DNA from: Pachypanchax playfairii | Taxonomy: Eukaryota > Chordata > Actinopteri > Cyprinodontiformes > Aplocheilidae | Direction: 5' to 3' | Assembly (NCBI GenBank): GCA_006937955.1 | Contig: SSNP01000297.1 | Coordinates: forward strand, 231,783-295,782 | Length of the DNA: 64,000 bases | Shown here: positions 11,665 to 22,057 of the stretch, piece by piece | Numbering within the stretch: the stretch's first letter is position 1 | How the letters are laid out: every line of letters starts with the position of its first letter | Made by a program: the position numbers and the translations under genes | The notes under the pieces: generated by a model | Told to the model about the DNA's origin: nothing | Databases searched by the model: none | The model's input: only the letters and a program-made list of their open reading frames with translations

Positions 11665-12280
11665 CACTCCTAATTGCAATTTAAAGTATGTAAATACTAA
11701 CGAGATTAAAAAGTAGAAGTATCAACAGATGCCTTTCAAAAAAAAAATCTCTTTCACCAAAATAATGGTAAAGTGGTGCAACTTCTTGAATCAGATTGTC
11801 AAGAGGATGAACCAAGTAAGTTTTTAGTGCTTTTTATTTATAAAAAATTAAAACCCAGAAGAGCCAATAGTTTGAATCCATCTTTTTCTGTTAGATACCA
11901 ACGTGTCTGTGTTTGATTACTAACGTGTGACAGACGTCTGATCCAGAGCTTTCTGCTCTTGTTTTTCCTCTTTTTCTCACAGCGTGCTGAAATTCTAGAC
12001 TGTCCCTAATTACATTCTAAACGGTTAATATATGCACATAATCTTCATTCAAAAATGCATCTTAGAAGGGCTTTAAAAATGCTTGACTTGCAATTAAGAA
12101 TTCCAGCAAATGTAAGCAAAAAAGGGACAATCTGGGGATTTTGACGTCCTTCGTAGTTGCAGTACAAGAATCTTTAACAGCTCAACATGCAGCATGACTG
12201 GATGTTTAGAGACATGACTTACATTTAATGACACGCTTAGCCGTCCTGTGTTGTAAGTGTCTGAGTCTGTCATGAGAAAC
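11665..12280. other. Upstream region of the odam-like gene, no gene seen
   Basis: AT-rich spacer with no supported exon. The region 12290-12411 is probably the proximal promoter and non-coding first exon of the odam-like gene, ending at a possible donor (catg|gtaag, 12411/12412). No clear TATA box was found. Confidence 0.35.
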
Positions 12281-12549
12281 GTCTGTCACTTTGACCGCAT
12301 ATTGTCTGGATAAGCTGCTGGTGGACTATAACAACTCGGTCACAGAATTTAAAAGGCATCTGGACGAGGTGAGGAGACAGAATCAGTCGCGGATTGAAGA
12401 GAAGAGCCATGGTAAGACGTAGCAGACGCCGTCTCTGTTAAATATTTTGGATCTAAAAACGAGCATTTTGGTTAGTTTTCAAATAATGTTGTGAATTTAT
12501 GGCATTTTTAATGAAAAAAATCTCTTGTCTATGGGCTGTGCAGGACACC

Positions 12550-14508
12550 ATGAAGCTGCAAACAGCCCTTCTCTTGATGTGTTTACTCAGATCAAGCTTT
12601 GCTTTGCCAGTGAGTTTCACATTCATGCTGTTTGATTACACGTGCACAAAGTGTGTTGCCCTTCTGACAGTTTTGAAAAATATTTTTCTTAAAGGTGATT
12701 GGACTCATTGCAAGCAACAGCAATGAGGTAAGTAACTAGTTTCTCTGTTTAACCTGTTGCATTTCTTTTTAATGCAGATAATCAGTTTGAACTCTTATTG
12801 TTTAGATTCTGAGACTGAATGGATTAAACGGATTAACTCTTGCAGCTCTTGGACAAACGCAGGTACGTTTTGTGCACAACAAACTGTCGATGTTCAAATA
12901 GTTCAAACTGACATGCCTCCTCTTTCTCTAGGCCTCTTCATTATTGCCTCAGTATGTTCTGCAGCAGCAGACTCCTGAGGTACTGCTCACACCACAGGTG
13001 GTGAATTTGAACCCTCAAGTTGCAGGTCCTTTTGGTCCCCAGGGGCCACAGCTGCTGTTTCCCAACCAGGGCAACCAGATGACGCCTGTGCTTGTTCCCA
13101 ACGGACAGCAAGAGCAGCTCGGGCCTCCACAAGACCCCAACAATCCTGGCGTCCCTCAGCAGAACCAAAACACTGCTCAGGTACCAAACCCACTTTAAAA
13201 TGCAATGTGAAATTCTATTGTTTAACCACTGCAACTGATGCAAGGGGGACGGCAATATCACTGAGGAAATAATTCTTTTTAAAACATTCCCTAGATGTAT
13301 CCACAGTTTCAGTACCCATCATTCGGATTTCCTCAGCTTCACAGGCAGCAGGTGAAAATCAGACGTATCAATTTGTTTATCATTCAATAAATATTATCCA
13401 TTTTGTAATAGAATTAACTATTATCATTCCACAGGGTTATCCTTACTTTGTATCACCTTACGGCTACCCCCAGCAGAGGAACACAGCTGTGCTGCCCAAC
13501 AACGGACAGCAGAACCTGGAGAGAACGACACAAAGACCACAACTTCCCCTGCAGGTTAAATGCTATTCAGAAGTTCATTTCCAGTGTTTTACATGAAAGA
13601 TATTGAAACACTTATTCTAAATTTATGAAATTCTTTTAAGAAGAAAGCACGTAGATGTTTAATAATCAGTCTAAAGAAAACTGACCACAAAAAAAACAAG
13701 TTTTTCAGGGGGAAAAAAGATAATTAAACACATTAAAACTGAAGAAATGTTTAGTGTACTGTTGTATTTCTGAGAATCAGATCTTGGAGCTGCTACAGAG
13801 AATAATGACTCAAAGACAGGTCTTAGTGGTAATAGAGGCTGCTGAGTCATGACAGTGTGGGTGAAGAGAATGTGCTGCAATGAGGTCTGGTGTCCAAACC
13901 AGCCGAAGGTTGGTCTGTTCTCTCATCCAGCTAATGATGATGACTCGTGTTTCCTGTTCACTTCCTCGAGATGGTACTAGTTTTATTTCCTCATGGTTTT
14001 GAGCAGTTGGTTAATTATCTACTAATTAATTATTGATATTTTCAAGAAAGTTAAACTGAGCCAGAAGGGTTCCGAAAGATTTGGATCTCTGTAGCTGCTT
14101 AGATATGTTGTTTATATGCTGATTTTCATGCTTATCTTTGTCATTACGGCAGGGCAATAAACCAAAGCTGCAGACAGAAAAGGTGAGTTAAAAAAAAAAA
14201 AATCACCAATAGTGAAATATATTTATCACTCTATATGTTTAGTGTGTATTTTTATAATGTTCTTCATGTTTCATGTCAGACATGGGTGGCAGGGACACAG
14301 AAAGAGGCCACTACTGTTCCTCCTGATCCTCGTGGTGACACAACTGGCCCCGGGACTGATGAGGTATTATAGTATACATTTATATTTTGTGTACTAACAT
14401 GGGATCAGCTGTGTTTGTTTGCCATCATGTGCAGCTGTTTATCAAAACGACTGTTTTTCTTCTTTATTTCAGGGTAATGGTAACTTTCCCTTCCTGTTTG
14501 AGCCTTAG
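12550..14508 (+). CDS. odam: Odontogenic ameloblast-associated protein (ODAM)-like SCPP, 9 coding exons, ~241 aa
   Basis: Exon model, all phase 0: 12550-12609, 12695-12727, 12806-12862, 12932-13180, 13295-13351, 13435-13554, 14153-14182, 14280-14363, 14473-14508. A 5' non-coding exon probably ends at 12411. Exon 1 is a signal peptide (MKLQTALLLMCLLRSSFALP). Exon 2 ends ASNSNE and exon 3 starts ILRLNG. This matches the order in vertebrate ODAM, where a Ser-Asn-Ser-Asn-Glu segment is followed by a Leu/Asn-rich stretch. The large P/Q-rich exon has PFGPQGPQ and LVPNGQQ, then YP-Q-FQYPSFGFPQ and GYPYFVSPYGYPQQ. The C-terminus ends FLFEP, close to the ...EP end of mammalian ODAM. SxE in exon 2 suits FAM20C phosphorylation. 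An RGD tripeptide lies in the penultimate exon. ODAM acts at the tooth surface and ameloblast matrix. Its position as the conserved P/Q-rich SCPP of the cluster supports the call, but other P/Q-rich SCPPs are possible. Confidence 0.72.
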
Positions 14509-14639
14509 ATGTCACCTGGAGAAGAAATGCATCAACTACGGCAAAATTACATAAAAGTGTAATTGCCACAATCTAATTCCAATATATTCTTTTATTTTCT
14601 CATGTTAAATAAGTTGCCAAATAAAACATTTTCAATTCA

Positions 14640-16500
14640 GTTAGATTTATGTTGTCATATGCATTCTAGATTCGACAAACTAGATTCTTAATTGAAAATG
14701 AAACCTGTACTTCTTTTAAAAACACAATGTTTAATAAAAAACTAACTTTGAAGATAAAAAACGGACAATAAAATCTGTAAAATGTTGTTCACATTCAGTG
14801 AGTTGAATCTCCACTTGCTCAGTGATTGAACTTTACCTGTCTCATTGCAATGGTAAAACAAACTGAGAAATAATCCATAACTTGTCCAAAGTCAGCCCCA
14901 CACCTATTACAAATATTAAGAAAACATATTTTCTTTGTCTGATGCTTTTTATTCTAAACCAAGTTCAAATATTTTCTGACTACTTGCCATGCTAACACTG
15001 GTGAATGCAAAAGTACTCAAAATAAAGGCAGAGTCAGAGGAACAAAAGACATTACAATACAAAAAAGAACTGATGAGGGAGTAACTAAAATAAAAAATAA
15101 ATGAAAAACAGGTAGGAACACAGAGGAAATGACTGAAAGCTGAGCTCCTGTCCTGAGGAACCCATTATCTGCAAGCTCCAACCCACCGGATTAAAATATC
15201 TAACATTAAGTCCTGCTGAAGCCTTTTAATAACCAAGTCATTTAAATCAAGGGTGTTGAGGTGGGACAACATCTGAACCATGTAGGACAGTGGACCCCAC
15301 TTGGGGACCTCTGATCTAAAATATATTGAATAACATTGACTTATTGAAACTTTATAGGAATATTTTTATTGGCAGGATGATTAGTGGATGAAATTTAGCT
15401 TGGTTGACGAACAGAATGAAACACAGGTGTGATGAGCTGATTGACTGGGGAGACGAGGGAAACGTCAAGGACACGGGGATTAAAATTGGATCCAAATAGA
15501 AGACAGAATAATATCCTACATGAAACAAAAAAAATATAATAAGCAGCACATTCAAATTAAAGAACAAAACACAAAAATCCTCAAACCACGACAATATGCA
15601 GAGAATAGACCAACTGTACTCACGCTGTTTGCGATCATCTGTATATCTGACGTACATATATCTTTTCCTTGAAGGGGAAGAGGAAATAATGTGAAACTAA
15701 TTTTGAATTAAACAAACAACATTTTTGTTCATTTTTCTTTGTGTAAATTGAGTAAAACATCCTAATAGCTCTTTCTTCACAACAAAATATTTGGAATTAG
15801 CTCAGAAAATAAAAGCTTGCCCTTTTAGCCATTCATTTGTAATTTATTTGCTGTCTTTTTCAGAATAAAAGCAGGCAATTTTTTACACAATCATTGAGAT
15901 TGAGATTAATTTACAATTAATGAAACACCCATATGGATCATAAAGCAGCTAAAGTTATTCTTGTAGACTCCATGTGACACATCTTTGGAGTGATCATGGT
16001 GAAACATGCAGAAATGCTTATTTAATCAGGTGTTGTTGTCTGCAACTAAGAAATTAAATCACTTAATTTTGTAATTAGGAGGGTATTTCACAAACCAAGC
16101 CTGTGATGAAGACATGATTTTCTAATTCCTCTGGCCAAGCCTGTCTTTGGATCTGTTTCACTAAAACATATGATTATTGCCACCATTTGTTGGTCCATCA
16201 GGAATGTTTTTTTTTTCTTTTGCACTGAAATCATTCAAGCATGTTTCATTCACAAGCCCACATGTCTTTGATAAGATTTCCATGAAATTGTTGGATAAAG
16301 CACAAGTTTTTGCTCCTTGAACAGTAAAAGCAAAGAATTTATTGAGACAGTACATACATTTTTTATGAATTTATGTCTGAGCACCATCATCAGCAAACCG
16401 CAGCACTTCTGGTGCATCCAAGGATCGGGTCTGGCAGATGGTTATTATTTCTGCTGTTAAAATAGTGTAATGCTAAAATGTAATGTAATGCTATCATCTT
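14640..16500. other. Intergenic; possible short repeat near 15170-15320, otherwise nothing seen
   Basis: No supported exon. A stretch at about 15170-15320 (CAAGCTCCAACCC...GGGGACCTCTGATCTAA) resembles a common dispersed fish repeat that ends in GACC-x-GGACC-x-CTGATCTAA wording. I cannot classify it. Confidence 0.3.
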
Positions 16501-16504
16501 CTCT

Positions 16505-17002
16505 TTAAAGGGACTGTATCATGCTATTTTACAGCTTTCAGCGTCTGGGATCGGCACATATATGATAAAACCTTACTGTTTGAGTTATATTCACTTCATT
16601 TGTCCTGAAATATAACTTATATTCTCGAGTTATTCTGTGACCAGGAAGTAAAAACGCTCGGTTTACCTAAAACCCCGCCTCCCAACTGTGAGTGCGATTG
16701 GTTTGTTTAGAAACACTAACTAAACTTCTGTAACTCTCGCAGCCAAATGCACATTTTCGACGAGAAATTTTTAGAATGAAATACAACGAAATGGAGGTGC
16801 TAATTTGTCAGAGGACGCTCGGTGGTGCGGAGCGTCTGGAGGGAAGGATGGTCCACTCGCGACTGGATGCGATCCGACCCGGGAGATGATACCAAGACTG
16901 GTATCGGAGGGGGGAAGTGAGACAGGTTGTAGGCAAGGAGCGGGTTTCTGGAGGCAGCGACCGTAGTCACTGACTGCGAGACCAGCAGCCAAGAACGAGG
17001 CG

Positions 17003-17036
<34 letters not shown>

Positions 17037-17627
17037 GACCGGGACAGGTCTGAGGCTGGATTAATGAGGCGGTTAAACTGCAGCACGGAGGATAACAGGA
17101 GCTCGTGGCAAACGGGACGTCTGATTGAGGGCTGGCAGGGTGAGTGACTGAGTCTTTTATCTGGTTGTGGGACGGGCTGCGGTGACGTGAAGCTCAGCTG
17201 TAAAGCTGGAGTCATACTGACATGTGATTAGCAGGGTCGAGTTGATAAGTCTTTATTAGCAGCTCATGCTAATAAAGAGCAGCAGGTGGTTGAAGTGTGG
17301 GAACTCTGGGCTGCAGGTTAGACATCTCCCGTGATGAGCTCCTGACAAATTATTTCAGACTCTCGCAGCTCGCCTCGTACCTACTACAGGGGCAGCAGGG
17401 ATTGGTCAAGAACTTCCTGATACGACACTGTGACGTAGAGGGGCTCAATTCAGCCGTTTTATATGAGCGAGTAAAGCAGCTGCTCAGAGCGCTGGTTTCA
17501 CGAGGATTACTTAGGAATGCACGAATTAAGCCAAAAACCACTCTGGAGGTCTTTTAAATAAAGAAATAGCATCACAACATAGTTAAAAGCTCCAAAAAGT
17601 AGATTTTTCATGATACAGGACCTTTAA
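16505..17627. mobile_element. TTAA-flanked DNA transposon, non-autonomous, ~1.1 kb
   Basis: The left end reads TTAAAGGGACTGTATCATG (16505 on) and the right end reads CATGATACAGGACCTTTAA (to 17627). These are imperfect inverted repeats that include TTAA at each border, as in piggyBac- or Kolobok-type elements. The interior is more GC-rich than the surroundings and contains a (GA)n run at about 17004-17034. It also holds an 86-codon open frame at 17297-17557 (Leu/Arg-rich, no domain recognised) that may be a leftover of the element's own gene. Confidence 0.6.
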
Positions 17628-17689
17628 TTGATCATATTCAACAGATTTACGGGCTTTATTTTTTGATTCTCCAGCTGATTGCACTGGTT

Positions 17690-18475
17690 GTTAAAGAGAC
17701 CATTTCAGATTCAGATTTGGTTTTGTTTTATATTTTAATGACGGACACATTTGATCTGTATTAATAAAAGGCTTAGTCTCCTCTGCATGGTCAGTGTCTC
17801 CCTCCTTCTTCGGCACGATGCCATGCACACTTGCTGGTTTGAGTACTGCTGAGATCCTAAAGGCGACCTGCGGGATCAGAGGTGCCAGGGGTCCGCCAGT
17901 GGCAGACACACTCTGGCGGTGGCAAGCCATCTTTTTTTTTTTGCCTCCACCTTCAGATCGGATCATTTTTTAAAATATCTGCCACAGATCTCTCTGAAGA
18001 ACTCACAGCATTGACGGTTTCAGCAACGCTGTGCCACTCTGTGGATTGTCTCTTATTTGTTATGCCACTGCTGTGACCTCCAAAAAAGCACTTCCTTTTG
18101 TTTTTCCACCTCACCCACAACTACCTCAATTTCTGCTTCGGTGAAGTTGCGCTTCCTTGATCTGCGGTCGCCATCATTATTGGTGGAATGCTGCAACAAG
18201 CCGGCTTATGTACTATGCATGAGATCCACAAGCCACTTTGCATTGACCGTTTACGGCAGAAAGTGGGCGTGTTGAGGGCGGGATGTGATCCAGAAACTCC
18301 TGAACACATTTCTAGGTAGAGTGTGATTTATAAAGCGGAGATTGCGTGCAGCTGTGCGTACTCCATGTTTTATAGGTCCCAAACTTACTTGGCCTAAGTG
18401 GATTTTTTTTGCTGACCTTAAGTACGGTTTTAGTAAGGATTCTACATAAGTTTTATTAATGAGACCCCTGGTCAA
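17690..18475 (-). mobile_element. PIF/Harbinger-type transposon remnant with broken Myb/SANT-like gene (minus strand)
   Basis: On the minus strand, from about 18170 down to 17960, the sequence encodes a Myb/SANT-like DNA-binding region: KRNFTEAEIEVVVGEVEKQK, then after a frame change GGHSSGITNKRQSTEWHSVAE and VNAVSS. This is the pattern of the second protein of PIF/Harbinger elements. Further along (17930-17800) is a continuation with HRQSVSATGG. The right edge near 18470 (GGGGTCTCATTAATAAAAC on the minus strand) may be the terminal repeat. No transposase is present. The frame change shows it is dead. Confidence 0.6.
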
Positions 18476-18654
18476 TAAATGTTGTGGAGCTATTATTTCC
18501 TCTTGGAGGAGCGATTACTGGATACGAAGCAGCTAGAAAATGAAGGGAATCAATGACCCATGAAACACAAGAAACATCCCAAAACTGACTGATTCAATAA
18601 GAATATAAGATTTCCAGAAGTGAAACAACAAAATATCACTGTTGAACATTCAAA

Positions 18655-18830
18655 GATCTCCGGGGGTGGTGGTTAATGAAACCGAACGTTTTACTTCCAG
18701 GTCGAAGAATAACTCCAGGATATAAGTTATATTTTAGGACAAATGAAGACTATATAACACCAATGGTAAGATTTTATCATACATGTGTCTATCCTAGAAA
18801 ACTGTAAAATAGCAGGACACAGAACCTTAA
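18655..18830. mobile_element. Solo end of the same TTAA transposon family, inverted
   Basis: Reverse-complemented, this segment matches about 170 bases of the left end of the element at 16505. Shared parts include TGCTATTTTACAG, TATGATAAAA, TTCATTTGTCCT, AATATAACTTATAT and GGAAGTAAAA. It finishes in TTAA at 18827-18830. Confidence 0.6.
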
Positions 18831-18834
18831 AAAC

Positions 18835-19505
18835 AAAGTGAGTTTTACCAAAGATTCAATTTTATAATCGTAAAGAAAAAAAAAACTTTTATTTCATGAA
18901 AACAGAGAGCAACAGAGACAAATGTTATCTCACATACTGAATAACAAGACAAGGTTATTTCTCTTTTTTTGGAATGTGCTGATGTTCATCCTTTCTTTCT
19001 CACTGGTCCATGTGGAACTCATTATTCTGACCTTTTACTGGACCAAGAGGACATTTTATGAGACTATAATTGGAAACGAAACCTCAATCAGTCATCTGCA
19101 ACTCAAATCACATTGTTAACTTCTGACTTTAAGAAATTTAATAAAAACACCCTAGATGACTTTTCCAGTTTATGATTTCTCTTAAGTCACACTGTTCTTA
19201 TGTTCAAATATTTATTTAACTGATATATTTAGTTGTAATTAGTTATTGAATGCTTAAACAATAAGACTTTTCTCAGAAAAGCTCCAACATGTTTTTATAC
19301 TGAAGCATGTTCAAAGCAACAAGTCACCCGTAACACTGTTGTTTTCTTTGCCCAGCAACAAAACACAGTGACAGTTTAAAGGGAAGCAACTCAATAAATC
19401 ATGAACAGTGACACTTATTAGCCAACACAGCAACTATTTGTCTAAAACATGAGAAAACAGAAATGAAATTTGACTGAGTGTTGCTTGAATCAAACATTAT
19501 TAAGT
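18835..19505. other. Intergenic, no gene seen
   Basis: AT-rich spacer. A 65-codon open frame with hydrophobic residues at 18922-19119 has no splice or family support. Confidence 0.3.
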
Positions 19506-19507
19506 AA

Positions 19508-19600
19508 TACTTTACTTTACTTTACTTTACTTTACTTTACTTTACTTTACTTTACTTTACTTTACTTTACTTTACTTTACTTTACTTTACTTTACTTTAC
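19508..19600. repeat. (TTTAC)n pentanucleotide microsatellite
   Basis: About 18 uninterrupted copies of TTTAC, roughly 230 bp upstream of the promoter of the first Thr-rich gene. Confidence 0.95.
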
Positions 19601-19735
19601 TGAATGACACCCGACTGCTTTTGTACATTTGAAACTAATAACAGATATTTATTTGTTGTTACACTTTAGTTGTAGTCATATTATTCCTAGTTCTGAGCTT
19701 CGTATTGACAACATGTTCATATAATCCTGTCCAGG

Positions 19736-19840
19736 TGTGGTTTCCGTCTCTAATCATCAGCCAAACCCTGAAATATGAAGATAGAAAATCTCTTAATGCC
19801 TGCAGTTTCCCAACAACTCTGTTGAAGATACTGTATATAA
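19736..19840 (+). promoter_or_regulatory. Promoter of Thr-rich gene A: RUNX-like site, TTTCCCAACA block and TATA box
   Basis: TGTGGTTT (a RUNX-type site) lies at 19736-19743, TTTCCCAACA at 19806-19815 and TATATAA at 19834-19840. The TTTCCCAACA-to-TATA arrangement recurs upstream of the other Thr-rich copies. A non-coding first exon probably follows and ends near 19924 (gaag|gtaaat). The RUNX assignment is motif-based inference. Confidence 0.55.
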
Positions 19841-20020
19841 GAGAAGTCAGACATTCAGAGCAACATGCAAACATCCTCCTTGTCCTTCTGTGAGACAGTT
19901 TACTGAAGCAGAGAAGACTTGAAGGTAAATATGCGTTCATAGTTGATTTTTTGTTACTTTGACAAATTTCTCATCTGAGAATGACTGTGTTCTTTTTTTT
20001 CCAGTGAGTGATCAGACATC

Positions 20021-20986
20021 ATGCTGAAGGTAGCGCTTGTTCTTGGATGTCTCCTGAGCCTCATTGTGGCTCAACCGGTAAGTTGAACTTCATCATCTTC
20101 AGGGTTCATTTGAGATTATGCAGTTCTAAGACTGATAAAGATAGAGCTGTGTGACAAATAGAAACAAGAAAAGAAAAGAAAAGAAACACTGTTTTTATTT
20201 TTCCCTCTAAACTGCATGAACTTTCAAATGTTGAGAATTATTAATTTATTAATATATTTATTCCGAGATTTAAAGCCAGCAACACATTTCAATACCAGTT
20301 TAACTAAAACATTTAACAAATTTCAGTTTTGCTCAATGAGTAAATTTCCACTTTGAAACTATGTCACCGTTTTATTTTTTTAAAGAAAAATCTTATTAAC
20401 TCAACCAATTGCAACAATTTAAACTGTTTTTTTTAGAATGTTTTGTGGAACCAAGATGAAAAATTTTTTTTTTTTTAAAACTGAACAGATGTTGATGATC
20501 AGTGATGATAAATGTACTAATATCTTCTTACATTTTTAAATCATGAATTTTTTTTACTTAAATCTTGATGTGTAGATACATATTTTATAACAGTAAAGTA
20601 TAAAGCAGGTAAAGTTAAACTGTAATTTGTGTTTTCTACAGATGGAGCGTTTGGTCCGCTCCAGCTCCAACTCTGGTTCCAACTCCAACTCAAATGAGGT
20701 GAGTTTCTCTCTTCCACAATCAAACCACACTTGAGCATCTTTTACTGATAAATTTCTGTGTCTGACAACTTTGCTCATGTTTTTGAAGGTCAACCAAAAT
20801 AATTCAGCCTTGACCCAGTTGTTACTCCAGCTCTTTCAGAGCCTTCTAACTACTACTACTACAGCTGCAACTACTACTACGGCAGCTCCAACAACAACTA
20901 CTACAGCTGCAACAACTACTACAGCTGCAACAACTACTACAGCTGCAACAACTACTACTACAGCAACTACAAAAATTACTACATAA
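20021..20986 (+). CDS. Thr/Ala-rich mucin-like secreted SCPP-type protein, copy A (~103 aa)
   Basis: Coding exons, phase 0: 20021-20077, 20642-20698, 20789-20986, after a probable 5' non-coding exon. Exon 1 is a signal peptide (MLKVALVLGCLLSLIVAQP). Exon 2 is basic then Ser/Asn-rich, ending NSNSNE (an SxE kinase site). Exon 3 starts with an amphipathic Leu/Gln segment (about 20 residues, QLLLQLFQSLL) and then turns into Thr4-5/Ala2 repeats with one Pro. At the DNA level an 18-bp unit (ACAACTACTACAGCTGCA) is repeated three times in a row. The protein should be secreted and densely O-glycosylated. There is no Cys after the signal peptide. Poly(A) signal near 21108. The exon plan is SCPP-like. 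The function is unknown; a surface mucin or matrix role is inferred from composition. Confidence 0.8.
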
Positions 20987-21304
20987 TGTTTGAAATGAAA
21001 CAAGAAATCAGGAAATCTGAATCACTTCCTTTGATACTATTTGCATGTCAGATGTTCATTCATTTCAAGTTTAAATGTGGTTGTAATATCACTGAGTATC
21101 TACCAAATAAACTTTGAAAATGGAAAATCTGTGAAACATTTCTCTTCATTCTAAACCTACATTTCCATTAGAAACATAATAAGTTTTTTAAAAATGCAAA
21201 GAAAAATGAGTCTGAAGATGAAAATGGAGAGCAGGCAACAAAAATAAAATGGCAAATTTAAAATTTAATTTCAGTTAGTTTATTATTTTAACCTATAATA
21301 TTTG

Positions 21305-21460
21305 GGTGGCCGTAGCCTAGTGGGGAAGGAGATCGCCCCTTGATCAGGAGACCGTGGTTCTATCCCTGGTGCTACACATTGAAGCATCCTTGGGCAAGAT
21401 ACTTAACCCCCAACTGCCCCTGGGCGCCGTACAAAATGGCTGCCCTCTGGTCCTCACCTC
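21305..21460 (+). mobile_element. tRNA-derived SINE fragment
   Basis: GGCCGTAGCCTAGTGGGGAA resembles an A box (TAGCCTAGTGG) and GTGGTTCTATCCC a degraded B box, spaced as in a tRNA. The segment continues into the fish SINE body wording TCCTTGGGCAAGATACTTAA and CCCCCAACTGCCCCTGGGCG. Confidence 0.7.
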
Positions 21461-21463
21461 ACG

Positions 21464-22043
21464 GTTACCAAAACCACAAAGTCTTGTTTTTTGCAATGAA
21501 TAAAGCAGTTTTTTCTATGTCAAATCTGCTTAGAATTGTATCAAAACAGAAATAAAGAGCCAAAAATTCATAAATTCATTAATAATTATATTTCTTGTCC
21601 TGAAGTGGATTTAATTCAGTAATCTAAATGTTGAACAAATTCAGAGCACTACAGTTGGAGCTATTGAATGAATGCAACAGATCCATATAATCCTGTCTGG
21701 ATGTAGTTTACACACCTTTAAAGTTGAGGTGGAAAAGTACTTGATCTGTGCAATTTCCCAACAGCTCAACTCAAGTTAGCATATAAGTACATTTCTACAT
21801 TCAAAGTAACATTACAAAAACTTGTGTACATCTGGATAACAGGCTGCTGAAGCTGAGAAATTTTAACAGTAACTAATTCAGTTCTAGTTTTTATGTGAGG
21901 ATTAAAAGTGGAATTTATCTTTCAAACTCAGTTACCTGGAAGAGTTTTATTATTTAAGAACAAAAGAAACATTTCTTTTCTTTACATCAGGTGTATTACT
22001 GGAACCATGGTGAGGGTTGTCCTTTTTCTTGGATGCCTCCTCA
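21464..22043 (+). repeat. 580-bp direct repeat, left copy (promoter and start of Thr-rich gene B)
   Basis: This segment is repeated without gaps at 24869-25448 (offset 3405). By eye I count about six differences, or ~99% identity. It carries the promoter, leader and first codons of Thr-rich gene B. The 2.8 kb between the copies is LINE-related. Confidence 0.9.
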
Positions 22044-22057
22044 AGCAATTCACCTGA
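22007..22057 (+). pseudogene. Truncated 5' end of Thr-rich gene B (signal peptide only)
   Basis: The ATG and the first 12 codons (MVRVVLFLGCLL) equal those of the intact gene at 25412. The homology stops at 22043, in the middle of the signal-peptide exon, and after four foreign codons there is a TGA at 22055-22057. The upstream TTTCCCAACA (21754-21763) and TATA-like CATATAAG (21781-21787) are intact, so transcription of a chimeric RNA is conceivable. Confidence 0.85.

Noticed and set aside
17297..17557. 86-codon frame MGTLGCRLDISRDELL...
   Set aside because: It lies inside a TTAA-flanked transposon and has no recognised domain, so it is not listed as a host gene.
20789..20986. Thr/Ala exon considered as a true antifreeze glycoprotein gene
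   Set aside because: The repeat is Thr4-5/Ala2, not Ala-Ala-Thr, there are no protease-cleavable spacers between units, and the gene plan is SCPP-like. Kept only as a compositional comparison.
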